Shown: positions 34,399-44,017 of the stretch, piece after piece
Position numbering within the stretch: position 1 is the stretch's first letter
Layout: the number at the start of each line of letters is the position of its first letter
Assembly: GCF_000766945.1 (NCBI RefSeq)
Contig: NZ_KN266207.1
Span: forward strand, 1,235,631 to 1,299,630
DNA length: 64,000 bases
Direction of reading: 5' to 3'
Source of the DNA: Cellvibrio mixtus subsp. mixtus J3-8
Lineage (GTDB): Bacteria; Pseudomonadota; Gammaproteobacteria; Pseudomonadales; Cellvibrionaceae
Translations under genes and position numbers: made by a program
The notes under the pieces: generated by a model
What the model was told of the DNA's origin: nothing
The model's input: the letters and a program-made list of their open reading frames with translations, nothing else
Database searches by the model: none

Positions 34399-35976
34399 TT
34401 ATTCCCACTCGATAGTAGCTGGCGGCTTGCTCGATACATCATAGCAAACCCGTGAAACACCAGAGATTTCATTAATAATGCGGCCGGAAACCTTTTCCAG
34501 CAATTCATAGGGCAAGTGCGCCCAACGTGCCGTCATAAAATCTACTGTTTCTACGGCACGCAATGAAATAACCCATTCGTAACGACGACCATCACCGACT
34601 ACACCAACGGATTTTACGGGAAGGAACACTGCAAAGGCTTGCGAGGTTTTGTGATACCAGCCAGACGCATGCAACTCCTCCAAAAAAATTGCATCCGCTT
34701 CGCGCAAGATATCCGCGTATTCTTTTTTCACTTCACCCAGGATGCGCACACCCAAACCCGGCCCCGGGAATGGATGGCGGTAAACCATGTCATATGGCAA
34801 ACCCAATTCCAGGCCAATTGCACGCACTTCGTCTTTGAACAATTCACGTAGCGGCTCAACCAATTTGAAAGCCATATCTTCCGGCAAGCCACCTACGTTG
34901 TGGTGCGATTTGATAACGTGTGCCTTACCGGTTTTGGCAGCAGCCGATTCAATGACATCAGGATAAATAGTACCTTGCGCCAACCATTTCACATCCTTGA
35001 GCCTGGTTGCTTCTGCATCGAATACATCGATAAAAGTACCACCGATAATTTTGCGTTTTTTCTCAGGATCATTTACGCCTGCAAGCTTACCGAGGAATTG
35101 CTCTTCCGCATCTGCGCGGATAACACGCACGCCCATATTTTTGGCGAACATATCCATCACTTGATCGCCTTCGTTTTTACGCAACAAACCGTTATCAACA
35201 AATACGCAGGTCAGTTGATCACCAATTGCCTTGTGCAATAAGGCAGCAACAACAGAGGAATCCACACCGCCGGAAAGTCCAAGTAATACTTTGTCAGAGC
35301 CAACCTGTTCACGCACTTTTTTAATTGCATCTTCAACAATATTCGCGGCAGTCCATAAGGGTTCGCAGCCACAGATATTTAAAATAAAGTGTTCGTAAAT
35401 GCGCTTGCCTTGCAAGGTGTGAGTCACTTCCGGATGGAATTGCACACCATAAAACTTTCTTGTTTCATCAACGATACCCGCAATCGGGCACGAAGGCGTA
35501 GAAGCAAGGATGCTAAAACCTGCTGGCATTTTGGTGACTTTGTCACCGTGGCTCATCCACACATCCAGCAATGCATTACCGTCGGAATCAACGTGATCTT
35601 TAATATCCTGGAAGATCGCACTATCGGCTTCCACTTTTACTTGTGCGTAACCAAATTCGCGAACATTGGAACCTTCTACAGCGCCACCCAATTGTTCCGC
35701 CATGGTTTGCATGCCGTAGCAAATACCAAATACGGGCACACCCAAATTAAATACCGCTTCCGGTGAGCGTGGGGAATTGGCTTCATGAACAGACTCCGGG
35801 CCACCCGCTAAAATAATTCCCTTGGGATTGTATGCGCGGATTTCTTCGTCGCTCATATCCCAGGCGCGAATTTCGGAAAAGACACCAATTTCGCGCACAC
35901 GGCGAGCAATCAATTGGGTGTACTGTGAGCCGAAATCCAGAATAAGAATTCGCTGTGCGTGAATATCGTGAGTCAT
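34399..35976 (-). CDS. guaA: GMP synthase (glutamine-hydrolysing)
   Basis: This enzyme makes GMP from XMP, ATP and glutamine, the last step of guanine nucleotide synthesis. An N-terminal class I amidotransferase domain (about 1-205) has the nucleophilic cysteine in [15 protein letters not shown] near residue 86 and the His-Glu pair in [11 protein letters not shown]. It is followed by an ATP-pyrophosphatase domain with the P-loop [14 protein letters not shown] near 230 and a C-terminal dimerisation domain ending KPPATIEWE. The frame is open to 36012, but ATG 35976 has AGGA six bases upstream and gives 525 residues, exactly the E. coli length, so I chose it. guaB lies upstream on the same strand, separated by 114 bases that contain a hairpin terminator. 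Confidence 0.97.
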   Translation of the reverse strand: MTHDIHAQRILILDFGSQYTQLIARRVREIGVFSEIRAWDMSDEEIRAYNPKGIILAGGPESVHEANSPRSPEAVFNLGVPVFGICYGMQTMAEQLGGAVEGSNVREFGYAQVKVEADSAIFQDIKDHVDSDGNALLDVWMSHGDKVTKMPAGFSILASTPSCPIAGIVDETRKFYGVQFHPEVTHTLQGKRIYEHFILNICGCEPLWTAANIVEDAIKKVREQVGSDKVLLGLSGGVDSSVVAALLHKAIGDQLTCVFVDNGLLRKNEGDQVMDMFAKNMGVRVIRADAEEQFLGKLAGVNDPEKKRKIIGGTFIDVFDAEATRLKDVKWLAQGTIYPDVIESAAAKTGKAHVIKSHHNVGGLPEDMAFKLVEPLRELFKDEVRAIGLELGLPYDMVYRHPFPGPGLGVRILGEVKKEYADILREADAIFLEELHASGWYHKTSQAFAVFLPVKSVGVVGDGRRYEWVISLRAVETVDFMTARWAHLPYELLEKVSGRIINEISGVSRVCYDVSSKPPATIEWE

Positions 35977-36041
35977 GTTGATTCCTGAAGATAAATAAAA
36001 ATTCGTTTTCACTTCCCCCTTTTTTCAAAGAGGGGAAAATA

Positions 36042-36067
36042 AAAAACTCGGGCGCACCCGAGTTTTT
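36042..36067 (-). terminator. Strong hairpin terminator between guaB and guaA
   Basis: An 11-bp perfect stem (AAAAACTCGGG and CCCGAGTTTTT) with a CGCA loop lies 23 bases after the guaB stop codon and before guaA. As a symmetric A/T-flanked hairpin it can terminate on either strand. Here it would reduce guaB-to-guaA readthrough, or act as an attenuator or processing site. Confidence 0.8.
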
Positions 36068-36090
36068 ACGTCACTATTCAAGCGCAAAGG

Positions 36091-37636
<1,546 letters not shown>

Positions 37637-37705
37637 CTAATAACCACTATATCTTGTGGCTATTACCTGCTTTCGGGCTATCCGCACACCGATGCGTGAC
37701 ATAGA

Positions 37706-39091
37706 ATGCACAACAACTTGCTTGTGAATATGCCTGCCATGAATGATCTTTTCAGCAAAACCCCCGACCGGGAAATCCTTAGCGTCACCCAGCTTAACCG
37801 CCAGGCGCGGCAGTTATTGGAAACGCATTTACCATTGCTTTGGGTAGAAGGAGAGCTGTCGAATGTGTCTATCCCTTCCTCCGGTCACTGGTATTTCACC
37901 TTGAAGGACGATCAAGCCCAGGTGCGTTGCTGCATGTTTCGCAACCGCAATATGACAGTGCGATTCAAGCCGCAACAAGGGCAACATGTACTGATCCGCG
38001 CCCGCGTCAGCCTTTATGAAGGTCGCGGCGATTACCAGATTATCGCCGAGCATATGGAAGAAGCCGGCAGCGGGGCATTACAACGCGCATTTGATGAGCT
38101 GAAGCATCGCCTCTCCACCGAAGGATTGTTTAATGAGGCCCACAAAAAAGCCTTACCTAAAATCCCCAGGCATATTGCGGTAATCACTTCGCCAACCGGC
38201 GCGGCGATCCGCGATGTCCTCAGCGTGCTGGAGCGCCGCTTCGCCGGCATTCCCGTCACTGTGATTCCTGTGGCAGTCCAGGGCAAAGAGTCCGCACCAC
38301 AAATCGCCAAAGCCATTGCGCTGGCCAACCGGGCCGATCTGTTTGATGTCATCCTGCTTACTCGCGGCGGCGGCTCAATGGAAGATTTATGGTCATTTAA
38401 TGAAGAAATCGTTGCCCGTGCCATTTTTAACAGCCAGTTACCAATCGTAAGCGCCGTAGGCCACGAAGTGGATTTCACTATCGCTGATTTTGTTGCCGAC
38501 CTGCGCGCGCCCACCCCATCTGCTGCTGCCGAGCTATTGGTACCCGATGGCGATGAATGGCTGGATAAATTTATCGGCTTTGAAGTACTACTTGAAGATG
38601 CCCTGTTACGCAAACTTGCACAGCTGCAAAAACATTTGCATCACCTGCGCCAGCGTTTACGCCACCCGCGCGAACGATTGGAACAACAGGCGCAACGTTT
38701 GGATAATCTCGAATTGCGTTTGAAAAACCACATTAAAAATTTGCTGAGTCGCCATCAACACCAACTGTCACAATTGCGCTTGCGCATGCAGGCGCACCAC
38801 CCGCAAGTGCGCCTGGCGCAAATGCGCGAACGCCTGAATGCTGCGCAAGCACAACTTCATAAAGCACAATTCACTTATATAGATCGTCAAAAATTACGCC
38901 TCGCAACCGCGGCGAGGATGCTAAATACATTAAGCCCGCTCAATACCCTGGAACGGGGATTTGCCCTGGCAAGCGATGCACAATCGGGCCGGATCATCAC
39001 CCATCAACAACAAGTCCAACCGGGCCAACGCATCCACACCAGAGTTGCGGGTGGTGGATTTCACAGCGTTATTGAGTCGCTGGACCCTTAA
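37706..39091 (+). CDS. xseA: Exodeoxyribonuclease VII large subunit
   Basis: The 461-residue large subunit of ExoVII, which with XseB digests single-stranded DNA from both ends. An N-terminal OB-fold (about 25-115, LPLLWVEGELSNVSIPSSGHWYF) is followed by the catalytic domain (about 135-280) with ITSPTGAAIRDVLSVLERR and RGGGSMEDLWSFNEE, then VGHEVDFTIADFVADLRAPTPSAAAE. A long helical coiled region (about 310-400) and the motif LNTLERGFALAS complete it. Start choice is uncertain: ATG 37706, 37730 or 37739 are all in frame and none has a clear Shine-Dalgarno; the family start aligns with DREILSVTQLNRQ. It is divergent from guaB, and the TPP riboswitch of the thi operon follows it. Confidence 0.94.
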   Translation: MHNNLLVNMPAMNDLFSKTPDREILSVTQLNRQARQLLETHLPLLWVEGELSNVSIPSSGHWYFTLKDDQAQVRCCMFRNRNMTVRFKPQQGQHVLIRARVSLYEGRGDYQIIAEHMEEAGSGALQRAFDELKHRLSTEGLFNEAHKKALPKIPRHIAVITSPTGAAIRDVLSVLERRFAGIPVTVIPVAVQGKESAPQIAKAIALANRADLFDVILLTRGGGSMEDLWSFNEEIVARAIFNSQLPIVSAVGHEVDFTIADFVADLRAPTPSAAAELLVPDGDEWLDKFIGFEVLLEDALLRKLAQLQKHLHHLRQRLRHPRERLEQQAQRLDNLELRLKNHIKNLLSRHQHQLSQLRLRMQAHHPQVRLAQMRERLNAAQAQLHKAQFTYIDRQKLRLATAARMLNTLSPLNTLERGFALASDAQSGRIITHQQQVQPGQRIHTRVAGGGFHSVIESLDP

Positions 39092-39149
39092 CAAAACCTG
39101 CAAGGTTTTGATTGCGAAGGGCTGCAGCCATCAGTATATTGGCCGCATT

Positions 39150-39250
39150 CTTGTCGGGGCGCCCTGGCCGATACATTCGGTACGGGGGCTGAGATGGGCT
39201 CGGCCCAACCCGTAGAACCTGAACAGGCTAGCACCTGCGGAGGGAACAAG
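39150..39250 (+). ncRNA. TPP riboswitch (THI element) upstream of thiO
   Basis: Helix P1 is formed by CTTGT (39150-39154) with ACAAG (39246-39250). The conserved core is present: GGGGCGCCC at the 5' side, GGGGGCTGAGATGGG, ACCCGTAGAACCTGAACAGG and CACCTGCGGAGGGAACAAG. This is the thiamine pyrophosphate aptamer, which represses thiamine biosynthesis genes when TPP is high. It sits 53 bases before the thiO start. Confidence 0.93.
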
Positions 39251-39282
39251 GCGTATAGCGATAGCTATTTCCCCTGCCCTCC

Positions 39283-39299
39283 GCCTCTTTTTTCGAGGC
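39283..39299 (+). promoter_or_regulatory. Hairpin covering the thiO ribosome binding site
   Basis: GCCTC (39283-39287) pairs with GAGGC (39295-39299), and GAGG (39295-39298) is the thiO Shine-Dalgarno four bases before the GTG. Separately, CCCTCCG (39277-39283) is perfectly complementary to CGGAGGG (39238-39244) in the aptamer. Together they suggest a translational switch. Confidence 0.5.
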
Positions 39300-39302
39300 A
39301 TT

Positions 39303-40412
39303 GTGAATACCCAAACCAACCCACAACAAATTGCTATTGCCGGTGCCGGCTTGTTAGGACGTTTACTCGCCTGGCGTTTGCGCCTGCTTGGTCATGACAT
39401 CACCTTATTTGACGCAGGCAAGTTACAACCAGCCGGTAATGCAGTGCGTGCAGCGGCATTTACGGCTGCGGGGATGATCGCCCCGCTGAGCGAAGCTGTC
39501 GTATCCGATGCAAATGTCTATCGCATGGGGCAATTTGCATTGCAGCGCTGGCCAGAATGGTTGAAAGATTTACCGCACAGCGAAACAGAATTATTTTTCG
39601 CCAAAGGAAGTTTGCTGGTCGCCCACCCGCAAGATGAAAGCGAATTACAACAATTCGAAAGCGAGTTAAATTTTGTTGTGCCGGAGTGCCGCAATTACCA
39701 ACACTTATCCAATCGCGACATCCGGGATCTGGAACCGGATTTAAGTCCGCAATTCATGCGCGGGTTACTTTTACAAGAAGAAGGCCATTTGCATAACCGC
39801 GAATTTTTACAGCGGCTCGGGGATGAATTAATTCGCCAGGGCGTCCTGATTCGCGAAGACACTCCCGTAGAAACAGCGCCGCAAACCATTCACACAGGTA
39901 CGGGTGTAGAAAAATTTGATTTGGTAATCGATTGCCGTGGCCTGGGCGCAACAACACAATTGAAAAAATTGCGCGGTGTACGCGGTGAAACCTTGCATGT
40001 GGAAACCAGTGAAATTCATCTGCAGCGCCCGGTGCGATTAATGCATCCGCGCTACCAGCTTTATGTAGTACCAAAACCGAATAATCGTTTTATTATTGGC
40101 GCGACGCAAATTGAAAGTGAAGATCGCTCGCCAGTAACGCTACAATCGTCGCTCGAATTAGGTAGCGCACTCTACACATTATCACCTGCATTTGCCGAGG
40201 CACGGATTATCGAAATGGATACCAATTTGCGTCCGGCATTTATGGATAATTTACCAAAAATTTTCTGCAAACCCGGTTTGATTGTTGCAAATGGTTTGTT
40301 CCGCCATGGTTACCTGCTGGCACCTGCCGTTGTTGAACAAGTACTTGCCAGGGTTGCACAAAACCCACACATATTATTTCCCGATTTGCTTCAAGCTTCT
40401 GTTTCAGGTTAA
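39303..40412 (+). CDS. thiO: Glycine oxidase ThiO (FAD-dependent)
   Basis: The 369-residue flavoenzyme starts at a GTG four bases after GAGG. The N-terminal Rossmann motif IAIAGAGLLGRLLAWRLRLL binds FAD. The DAO-type C-terminal part includes HPRYQLYVVPKPNNRFIIGA near 250 and a final GLFRHGYLLAPAVVEQVL. ThiO oxidises glycine to dehydroglycine (iminoacetate), which thiazole synthase ThiG needs, so its place ahead of thiS and thiG fits the aerobic thiazole pathway. It is the first gene of the riboswitch-controlled operon; thiS starts three bases after its stop codon. Confidence 0.9.
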   Translation: MNTQTNPQQIAIAGAGLLGRLLAWRLRLLGHDITLFDAGKLQPAGNAVRAAAFTAAGMIAPLSEAVVSDANVYRMGQFALQRWPEWLKDLPHSETELFFAKGSLLVAHPQDESELQQFESELNFVVPECRNYQHLSNRDIRDLEPDLSPQFMRGLLLQEEGHLHNREFLQRLGDELIRQGVLIREDTPVETAPQTIHTGTGVEKFDLVIDCRGLGATTQLKKLRGVRGETLHVETSEIHLQRPVRLMHPRYQLYVVPKPNNRFIIGATQIESEDRSPVTLQSSLELGSALYTLSPAFAEARIIEMDTNLRPAFMDNLPKIFCKPGLIVANGLFRHGYLLAPAVVEQVLARVAQNPHILFPDLLQASVSG

Positions 40413-40415
40413 TCA

Positions 40416-40622
40416 ATGATGATTCAAGTCAGTGTAAACAATGAAATTAAATCCATTGCTCCGGCAACACTGTTGAGCGATGCATTACAGGATTGGGGTT
40501 ACGGCGATAGCAAAATTGCTGTGGCAATCAATCAGGAATTTGTACCCCGCTCCACTTACACGGAGCGGGCACTCAGTAACAACGACCAAATTGATATAGT
40601 TCGCCCGGTGGGCGGGGGTTAA
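40416..40622 (+). CDS. thiS: Sulfur carrier protein ThiS
   Basis: A 68-residue ubiquitin-like protein ending in the required Gly-Gly (VRPVGGG), whose terminal glycine is adenylated by ThiF and thiocarboxylated to donate sulfur to ThiG. The start is ATG 40416; a second ATG follows directly and either could be used. It lies between thiO and thiG with gaps of three and five bases, which indicates tight co-translation. Confidence 0.93.
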   Translation: MMIQVSVNNEIKSIAPATLLSDALQDWGYGDSKIAVAINQEFVPRSTYTERALSNNDQIDIVRPVGGG

Positions 40623-40627
40623 TTGCC

Positions 40628-41440
40628 ATGAGCCACGCAACATCAACCACACCTGCACGCGATTTCACGCTTTATGGTGAAACATTTTCCAGTCGCTTTT
40701 TACTCGGCACTGCGCTTTATTCATCACCGCAATTAATGCGCGATTCAATTACACAATCGCGCTGCGAAATTGTGACGCTTGGTTTGCGCCGGCAAAACCC
40801 GGCCAACCGTGATGGTGATGCCATTTGGCAATATATTCAGGAAAGTGGCTGCCGTTTACTGCCTAATACGGCTGGCTGTAAATCCGTGAAAGAAGCCGTA
40901 ACACTCGCCGAGATGTCGCGCGAAATTTTTAATACTGACTGGATTAAACTGGAAGTGGTTGGTGATGATTACAACTTGCAACCAGATCCATTTGGCCTGG
41001 TAGAAGCATCAGACATTTTGATTAAAAAAGGCTTCAAAGTTTTGCCTTATTGCACTGACGATTTAATTTTATGCAAGCGCTTGCTCGATGTTGGCTGCGA
41101 AGTATTAATGCCATGGGGAGCTCCTATTGGTACCGGCCAGGGATTATTAAATCGCTACAGCTTGCGCAGCCTGCGTGAACGAATCAAAGATGTTCCAATG
41201 ATTATTGATGCCGGCCTTGGCGCGCCTTCACAGGCTGCTGAGGCAATGGAGATGGGGTTTGACGGAATATTGTTAAATACTGCGGTAGCTAAAGCACATA
41301 ACCCGCCGTTGATGGCAGAAGCATTTGCCGATGCAATTGATGCAGGCCGTAAAGCATTCAAGGCGGGCTTAATGCAAAAACGCCAGACTGCCAACCCCAG
41401 CACGCCAACGGTAGGCCAGCCTTTCTGGCACCAGCAATAA
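40628..41440 (+). CDS. thiG: Thiazole synthase ThiG
   Basis: A 270-residue TIM-barrel enzyme that builds the thiamine thiazole phosphate from deoxyxylulose 5-phosphate, dehydroglycine and ThiS thiocarboxylate. The lysine that forms the substrate imine is in [11 protein letters not shown] near residue 106. Other marks are [31 protein letters not shown] and [20 protein letters not shown]. It is the last gene of the operon. An intrinsic terminator for this operon lies 30 bases downstream, inside the C-terminal codons of the convergent HD-GYP-like gene. thiE, thiF and thiC are not in the window. Confidence 0.95.
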   Translation: MSHATSTTPARDFTLYGETFSSRFLLGTALYSSPQLMRDSITQSRCEIVTLGLRRQNPANRDGDAIWQYIQESGCRLLPNTAGCKSVKEAVTLAEMSREIFNTDWIKLEVVGDDYNLQPDPFGLVEASDILIKKGFKVLPYCTDDLILCKRLLDVGCEVLMPWGAPIGTGQGLLNRYSLRSLRERIKDVPMIIDAGLGAPSQAAEAMEMGFDGILLNTAVAKAHNPPLMAEAFADAIDAGRKAFKAGLMQKRQTANPSTPTVGQPFWHQQ

Positions 41441-41458
41441 ATGGCAAAAAATAATGTC

Positions 41459-42835
41459 CTATTGCGCAGTTGGCGGCGCTAAAAAGCCGCCAATTTTTTG
41501 TAATCCCGCATCAAGTTTTTTAGCAATTTTTGGATTTTTACAATCGCCGGACCCCATATACATTTGCAACATATGGGTTAAGCGATGAAGGTGGAAATTC
41601 ATTTCCTGCTGACGCAATAAGGCATCTTCCACTACCTTATTAATACCAATGCCCTGCTGGTTCGCAATCGATTGCAGCGACGCACGCAAATCTTCCTTAA
41701 ATAACAAACTGCCCTTGAACGTTGATGCAATATGCAATACCACGTTCTGCAAACTGTGGAGTTTACGATCACCATGTGTATAACCAAGGTCGGTCAACAC
41801 CGAACTCAATTCAGCAAACCACTGTTGCAGATGCACATTTTGTTGCAACATCCGTTCGGCAAATTCCGGTACATCACTACCTTCCACCACATTATCCAGG
41901 GGAATTTCACTGCGAAAAATCATAGTGCTCACAATTTCACAGCTGCGATATAAATAAGCCGCACGGTTTAACTCCAACACCGCGATAACTTCTCGCCAAC
42001 GGCGGCCATGGGGCTTAAAACGGTTGTAATAGATGCCGACAATACTGTCAGCAAGCGCCAAAATTTGGCCGGGCAAGGAGATTTCACTTTCTACTTTTCC
42101 ATGCGGGTAGCCTGTGCCATCGCTACGCTCATGATGTTCATACACTGCATTAATAAGCGCCTCCGGAAACTCTGCCGCCTCGCGAAGAATTTGCCGGGAA
42201 ATTTCGACATGCCCTTGCAAGCTGCGCCATTCCTCTGCAGTTAATTCTTCTTCCTTTGCCAAAATGTGCGGAGAGATATGCATCATGCCAAAGTCATGGC
42301 AAATCGCAGCCCAAAAAACCATCTGCGTTTCTACAATTGGCAAACGCATTTCCTGTGCGATAAAAATTGACCACAATCCCACGCTTAATGTGCGTTGAAA
42401 TAAATCGCCCATCTGCGCCGCCATTACCGTCAAACGTTGCTGCACCAATGGAAATTGCTCCAGCATTTCACTTACAGGTCGCAAGGATTCAAGCGGGTAT
42501 TTTCGCTCTTCCAGCGCCTGGAAAAATTCTGTGTCGCGAATGATATTGACCATGTGCTGTAAAAAATCAGCATTATTCATCAATCGCTGGATGTGGATGC
42601 AACCTGACAAAGGCTTTACGAGGGTAAATGCGCGGAGTGGCAACAGAGCGTTATGGGTTACCAAATCGCCAACTGCCAATAGTAACTGACCCTCTGTTGA
42701 ATAAATGTTCTGCGTAACACTGACAGGATTTGTTGCGCAAAGTTGTGCCAGATAAAAATCATAAGTATCTAACTGCAAGGAACTCCATGCAGAAGAATCA
42801 TTTTTCAGCAAACCAGACGGCTGATTGTGCGACAT
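41459..42835 (-). CDS. HD-GYP-like signalling protein with incomplete metal-site motif
   Basis: A 458-residue cytoplasmic protein whose central part (about 150-300) has the HD-GYP signature: CHDFGMMHISPHIL, GHVEISRQIL and EHHERSDGTGYPHGK, with the later LALADSIVG aspartate. HD-GYP proteins hydrolyse cyclic di-GMP. The first conserved histidine position reads SVGLWSIFIA, and the usual GK after HD is replaced by GM, so full activity is uncertain. The N-terminal part is unlike a receiver domain and is unassigned. ATG 42835 (MSHNQPSG) has GGATGG eight bases upstream; an in-frame ATG at 42847 has none. The gene is convergent with thiG, only 18 bases apart, and its 3' end hosts the thi operon terminator. 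Confidence 0.75.
   Translation of the reverse strand: MSHNQPSGLLKNDSSAWSSLQLDTYDFYLAQLCATNPVSVTQNIYSTEGQLLLAVGDLVTHNALLPLRAFTLVKPLSGCIHIQRLMNNADFLQHMVNIIRDTEFFQALEERKYPLESLRPVSEMLEQFPLVQQRLTVMAAQMGDLFQRTLSVGLWSIFIAQEMRLPIVETQMVFWAAICHDFGMMHISPHILAKEEELTAEEWRSLQGHVEISRQILREAAEFPEALINAVYEHHERSDGTGYPHGKVESEISLPGQILALADSIVGIYYNRFKPHGRRWREVIAVLELNRAAYLYRSCEIVSTMIFRSEIPLDNVVEGSDVPEFAERMLQQNVHLQQWFAELSSVLTDLGYTHGDRKLHSLQNVVLHIASTFKGSLLFKEDLRASLQSIANQQGIGINKVVEDALLRQQEMNFHLHRLTHMLQMYMGSGDCKNPKIAKKLDAGLQKIGGFLAPPTAQ
41470..41499 (+). terminator. Terminator of the thiOSG operon, inside a convergent gene
   Basis: TTGGCGGC (41470-41477) pairs with GCCGCCAA (41486-41493) around an eight-base loop, followed by six Ts at 41494-41499. 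The T-run is on the plus strand, so it serves the thi operon although it lies in the last codons of the opposite-strand gene. Confidence 0.85.
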
Positions 42836-42901
42836 AAAACAAACCATCCGTGCAGAAACTTTAAGATTACATTTAATTTATTGTTAATTCCGATTGCCCG
42901 G

Positions 42902-43801
42902 TTAATGCACCAGCAAAACTCGCCACAACCAGACACTAACCAATCCAACCAATAAGCTATAACCCACCATGGATGCCGCAAAGCGCGGTGCAAGGTTGTG
43001 GCTAATTGCCAATACGCCAGCAGAAATCATTGCCGGCATCCCGGCTTCTAACACGACAACCTGTGCAGCAAGGCCCTGGATATCAAATAACCACAATCCA
43101 AACCAGGCAAACGCGGGAGATAAAACCAGGATATAAAAAATCCCTAATACCAAGGGTAATAAATGCGTGGATTCCAGTTTGAAGCGCCACTGCAACCCAA
43201 CCGCAACCATCACCACAGGCACAAGTGTAGATGAGATTCGCGCAAGCGCCTCGGCAAGCCAATCGGGATATGTAAAAAAGCGTAGCAGCAGCGCCAGAAT
43301 AAGCGCAATGAAAGAAGGAAATACCAGGATATTACGCAAGATCTTTGTAGCCGATGTAGCACCACCCGCATAGTAAGCTGCTAGCGCAATACCCAGGGTA
43401 TTCAATGCAACAAAAGTTCCCAGTTGGTCATAGAGGATTGCATAGGGAATGCCTTTAGAACCAAGATGCGCCTCAATCAGAGGAATTCCAACAAAACCGG
43501 TATTACCCAAAGGCACCAACAACATCAAGGCGCCGGTAATTTCACGCGACCATTGCAACCAGCGCGCCGTAAAAAATGTAATCGCTGCACTAAAACACAT
43601 CACTGCCCATGCAGCAACAACGGGGATCAGCGCCTCGTGATTCAAGGTTAACTTGGGAATTTCTGCCAGGATCAACGCGGGCAGCGCCACATAAATCACA
43701 TAGCCATTCAACGCAGCCGCCGCATTTTCCGGCAGGTGTTTACTGCGTTGGAACAGCAAACCAACAATGAGACAAATAATTACTACAGCAATATTAGACA
43801 T
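42902..43801 (-). CDS. AEC family permease
   Basis: A 299-residue auxin-efflux-carrier-family inner-membrane protein with about ten hydrophobic segments. Family-like stretches are LNGYVIYVALPALILAEI near 37 and LVPLGNTGFVGIPLIEAHLG near 110, which includes the conserved NTGFxGxP motif; a late segment reads EAGMPAMISAGVLA. Members export or import small organic acids, and the substrate here is unknown. An in-frame TTG at 43813 exists, but ATG 43801 (MSNIAVVIICLIVG) gives the usual short N-terminus before TM1. No clear Shine-Dalgarno is seen. Its promoter must lie in the gap with the TcA gene, which ends at 44018. Confidence 0.87.
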   Translation of the reverse strand: MSNIAVVIICLIVGLLFQRSKHLPENAAAALNGYVIYVALPALILAEIPKLTLNHEALIPVVAAWAVMCFSAAITFFTARWLQWSREITGALMLLVPLGNTGFVGIPLIEAHLGSKGIPYAILYDQLGTFVALNTLGIALAAYYAGGATSATKILRNILVFPSFIALILALLLRFFTYPDWLAEALARISSTLVPVVMVAVGLQWRFKLESTHLLPLVLGIFYILVLSPAFAWFGLWLFDIQGLAAQVVVLEAGMPAMISAGVLAISHNLAPRFAASMVGYSLLVGLVSVWLWRVLLVH

Positions 43802-43883
43802 GGGGAGGAACAAAATTATCAGAAAATGAAAGACATGGATTTAGTGTAGGCGATAACACTCAAACGGAAAAACCACAACAATC

Positions 43884-43921
43884 AATTCACTTGAGCAGGT
43901 TAAAACCCGCGCAAGTGAATT
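43884..43921. promoter_or_regulatory. Inverted repeat between the TcA and AEC genes
   Basis: AATTCACTTG (43884-43893) and CAAGTGAATT (43912-43921) form a perfect 10-bp dyad with an 18-base spacer, 97 bases past the TcA stop and 83 bases before the AEC start. No T-run follows it, so it could be an operator for the AEC gene or an mRNA 3' stem of the Tc operon. Confidence 0.35.
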
Positions 43922-44017
43922 TGAGCAATCCGCTCTGGATGTTCAACATTAATACAACTGGTTTGCGTGCCTATAAAATGTACCTTAAGCAAGAAAATTT
44001 TCATTGCGCGTTAATTA

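Noticed and set aside
38032..38613. 193-residue minus-strand reading frame opposite xseA
   Set aside because: Antisense shadow of the conserved xseA catalytic domain; composition (Ser/Ala/Arg-rich) is that of a reversed coding frame.
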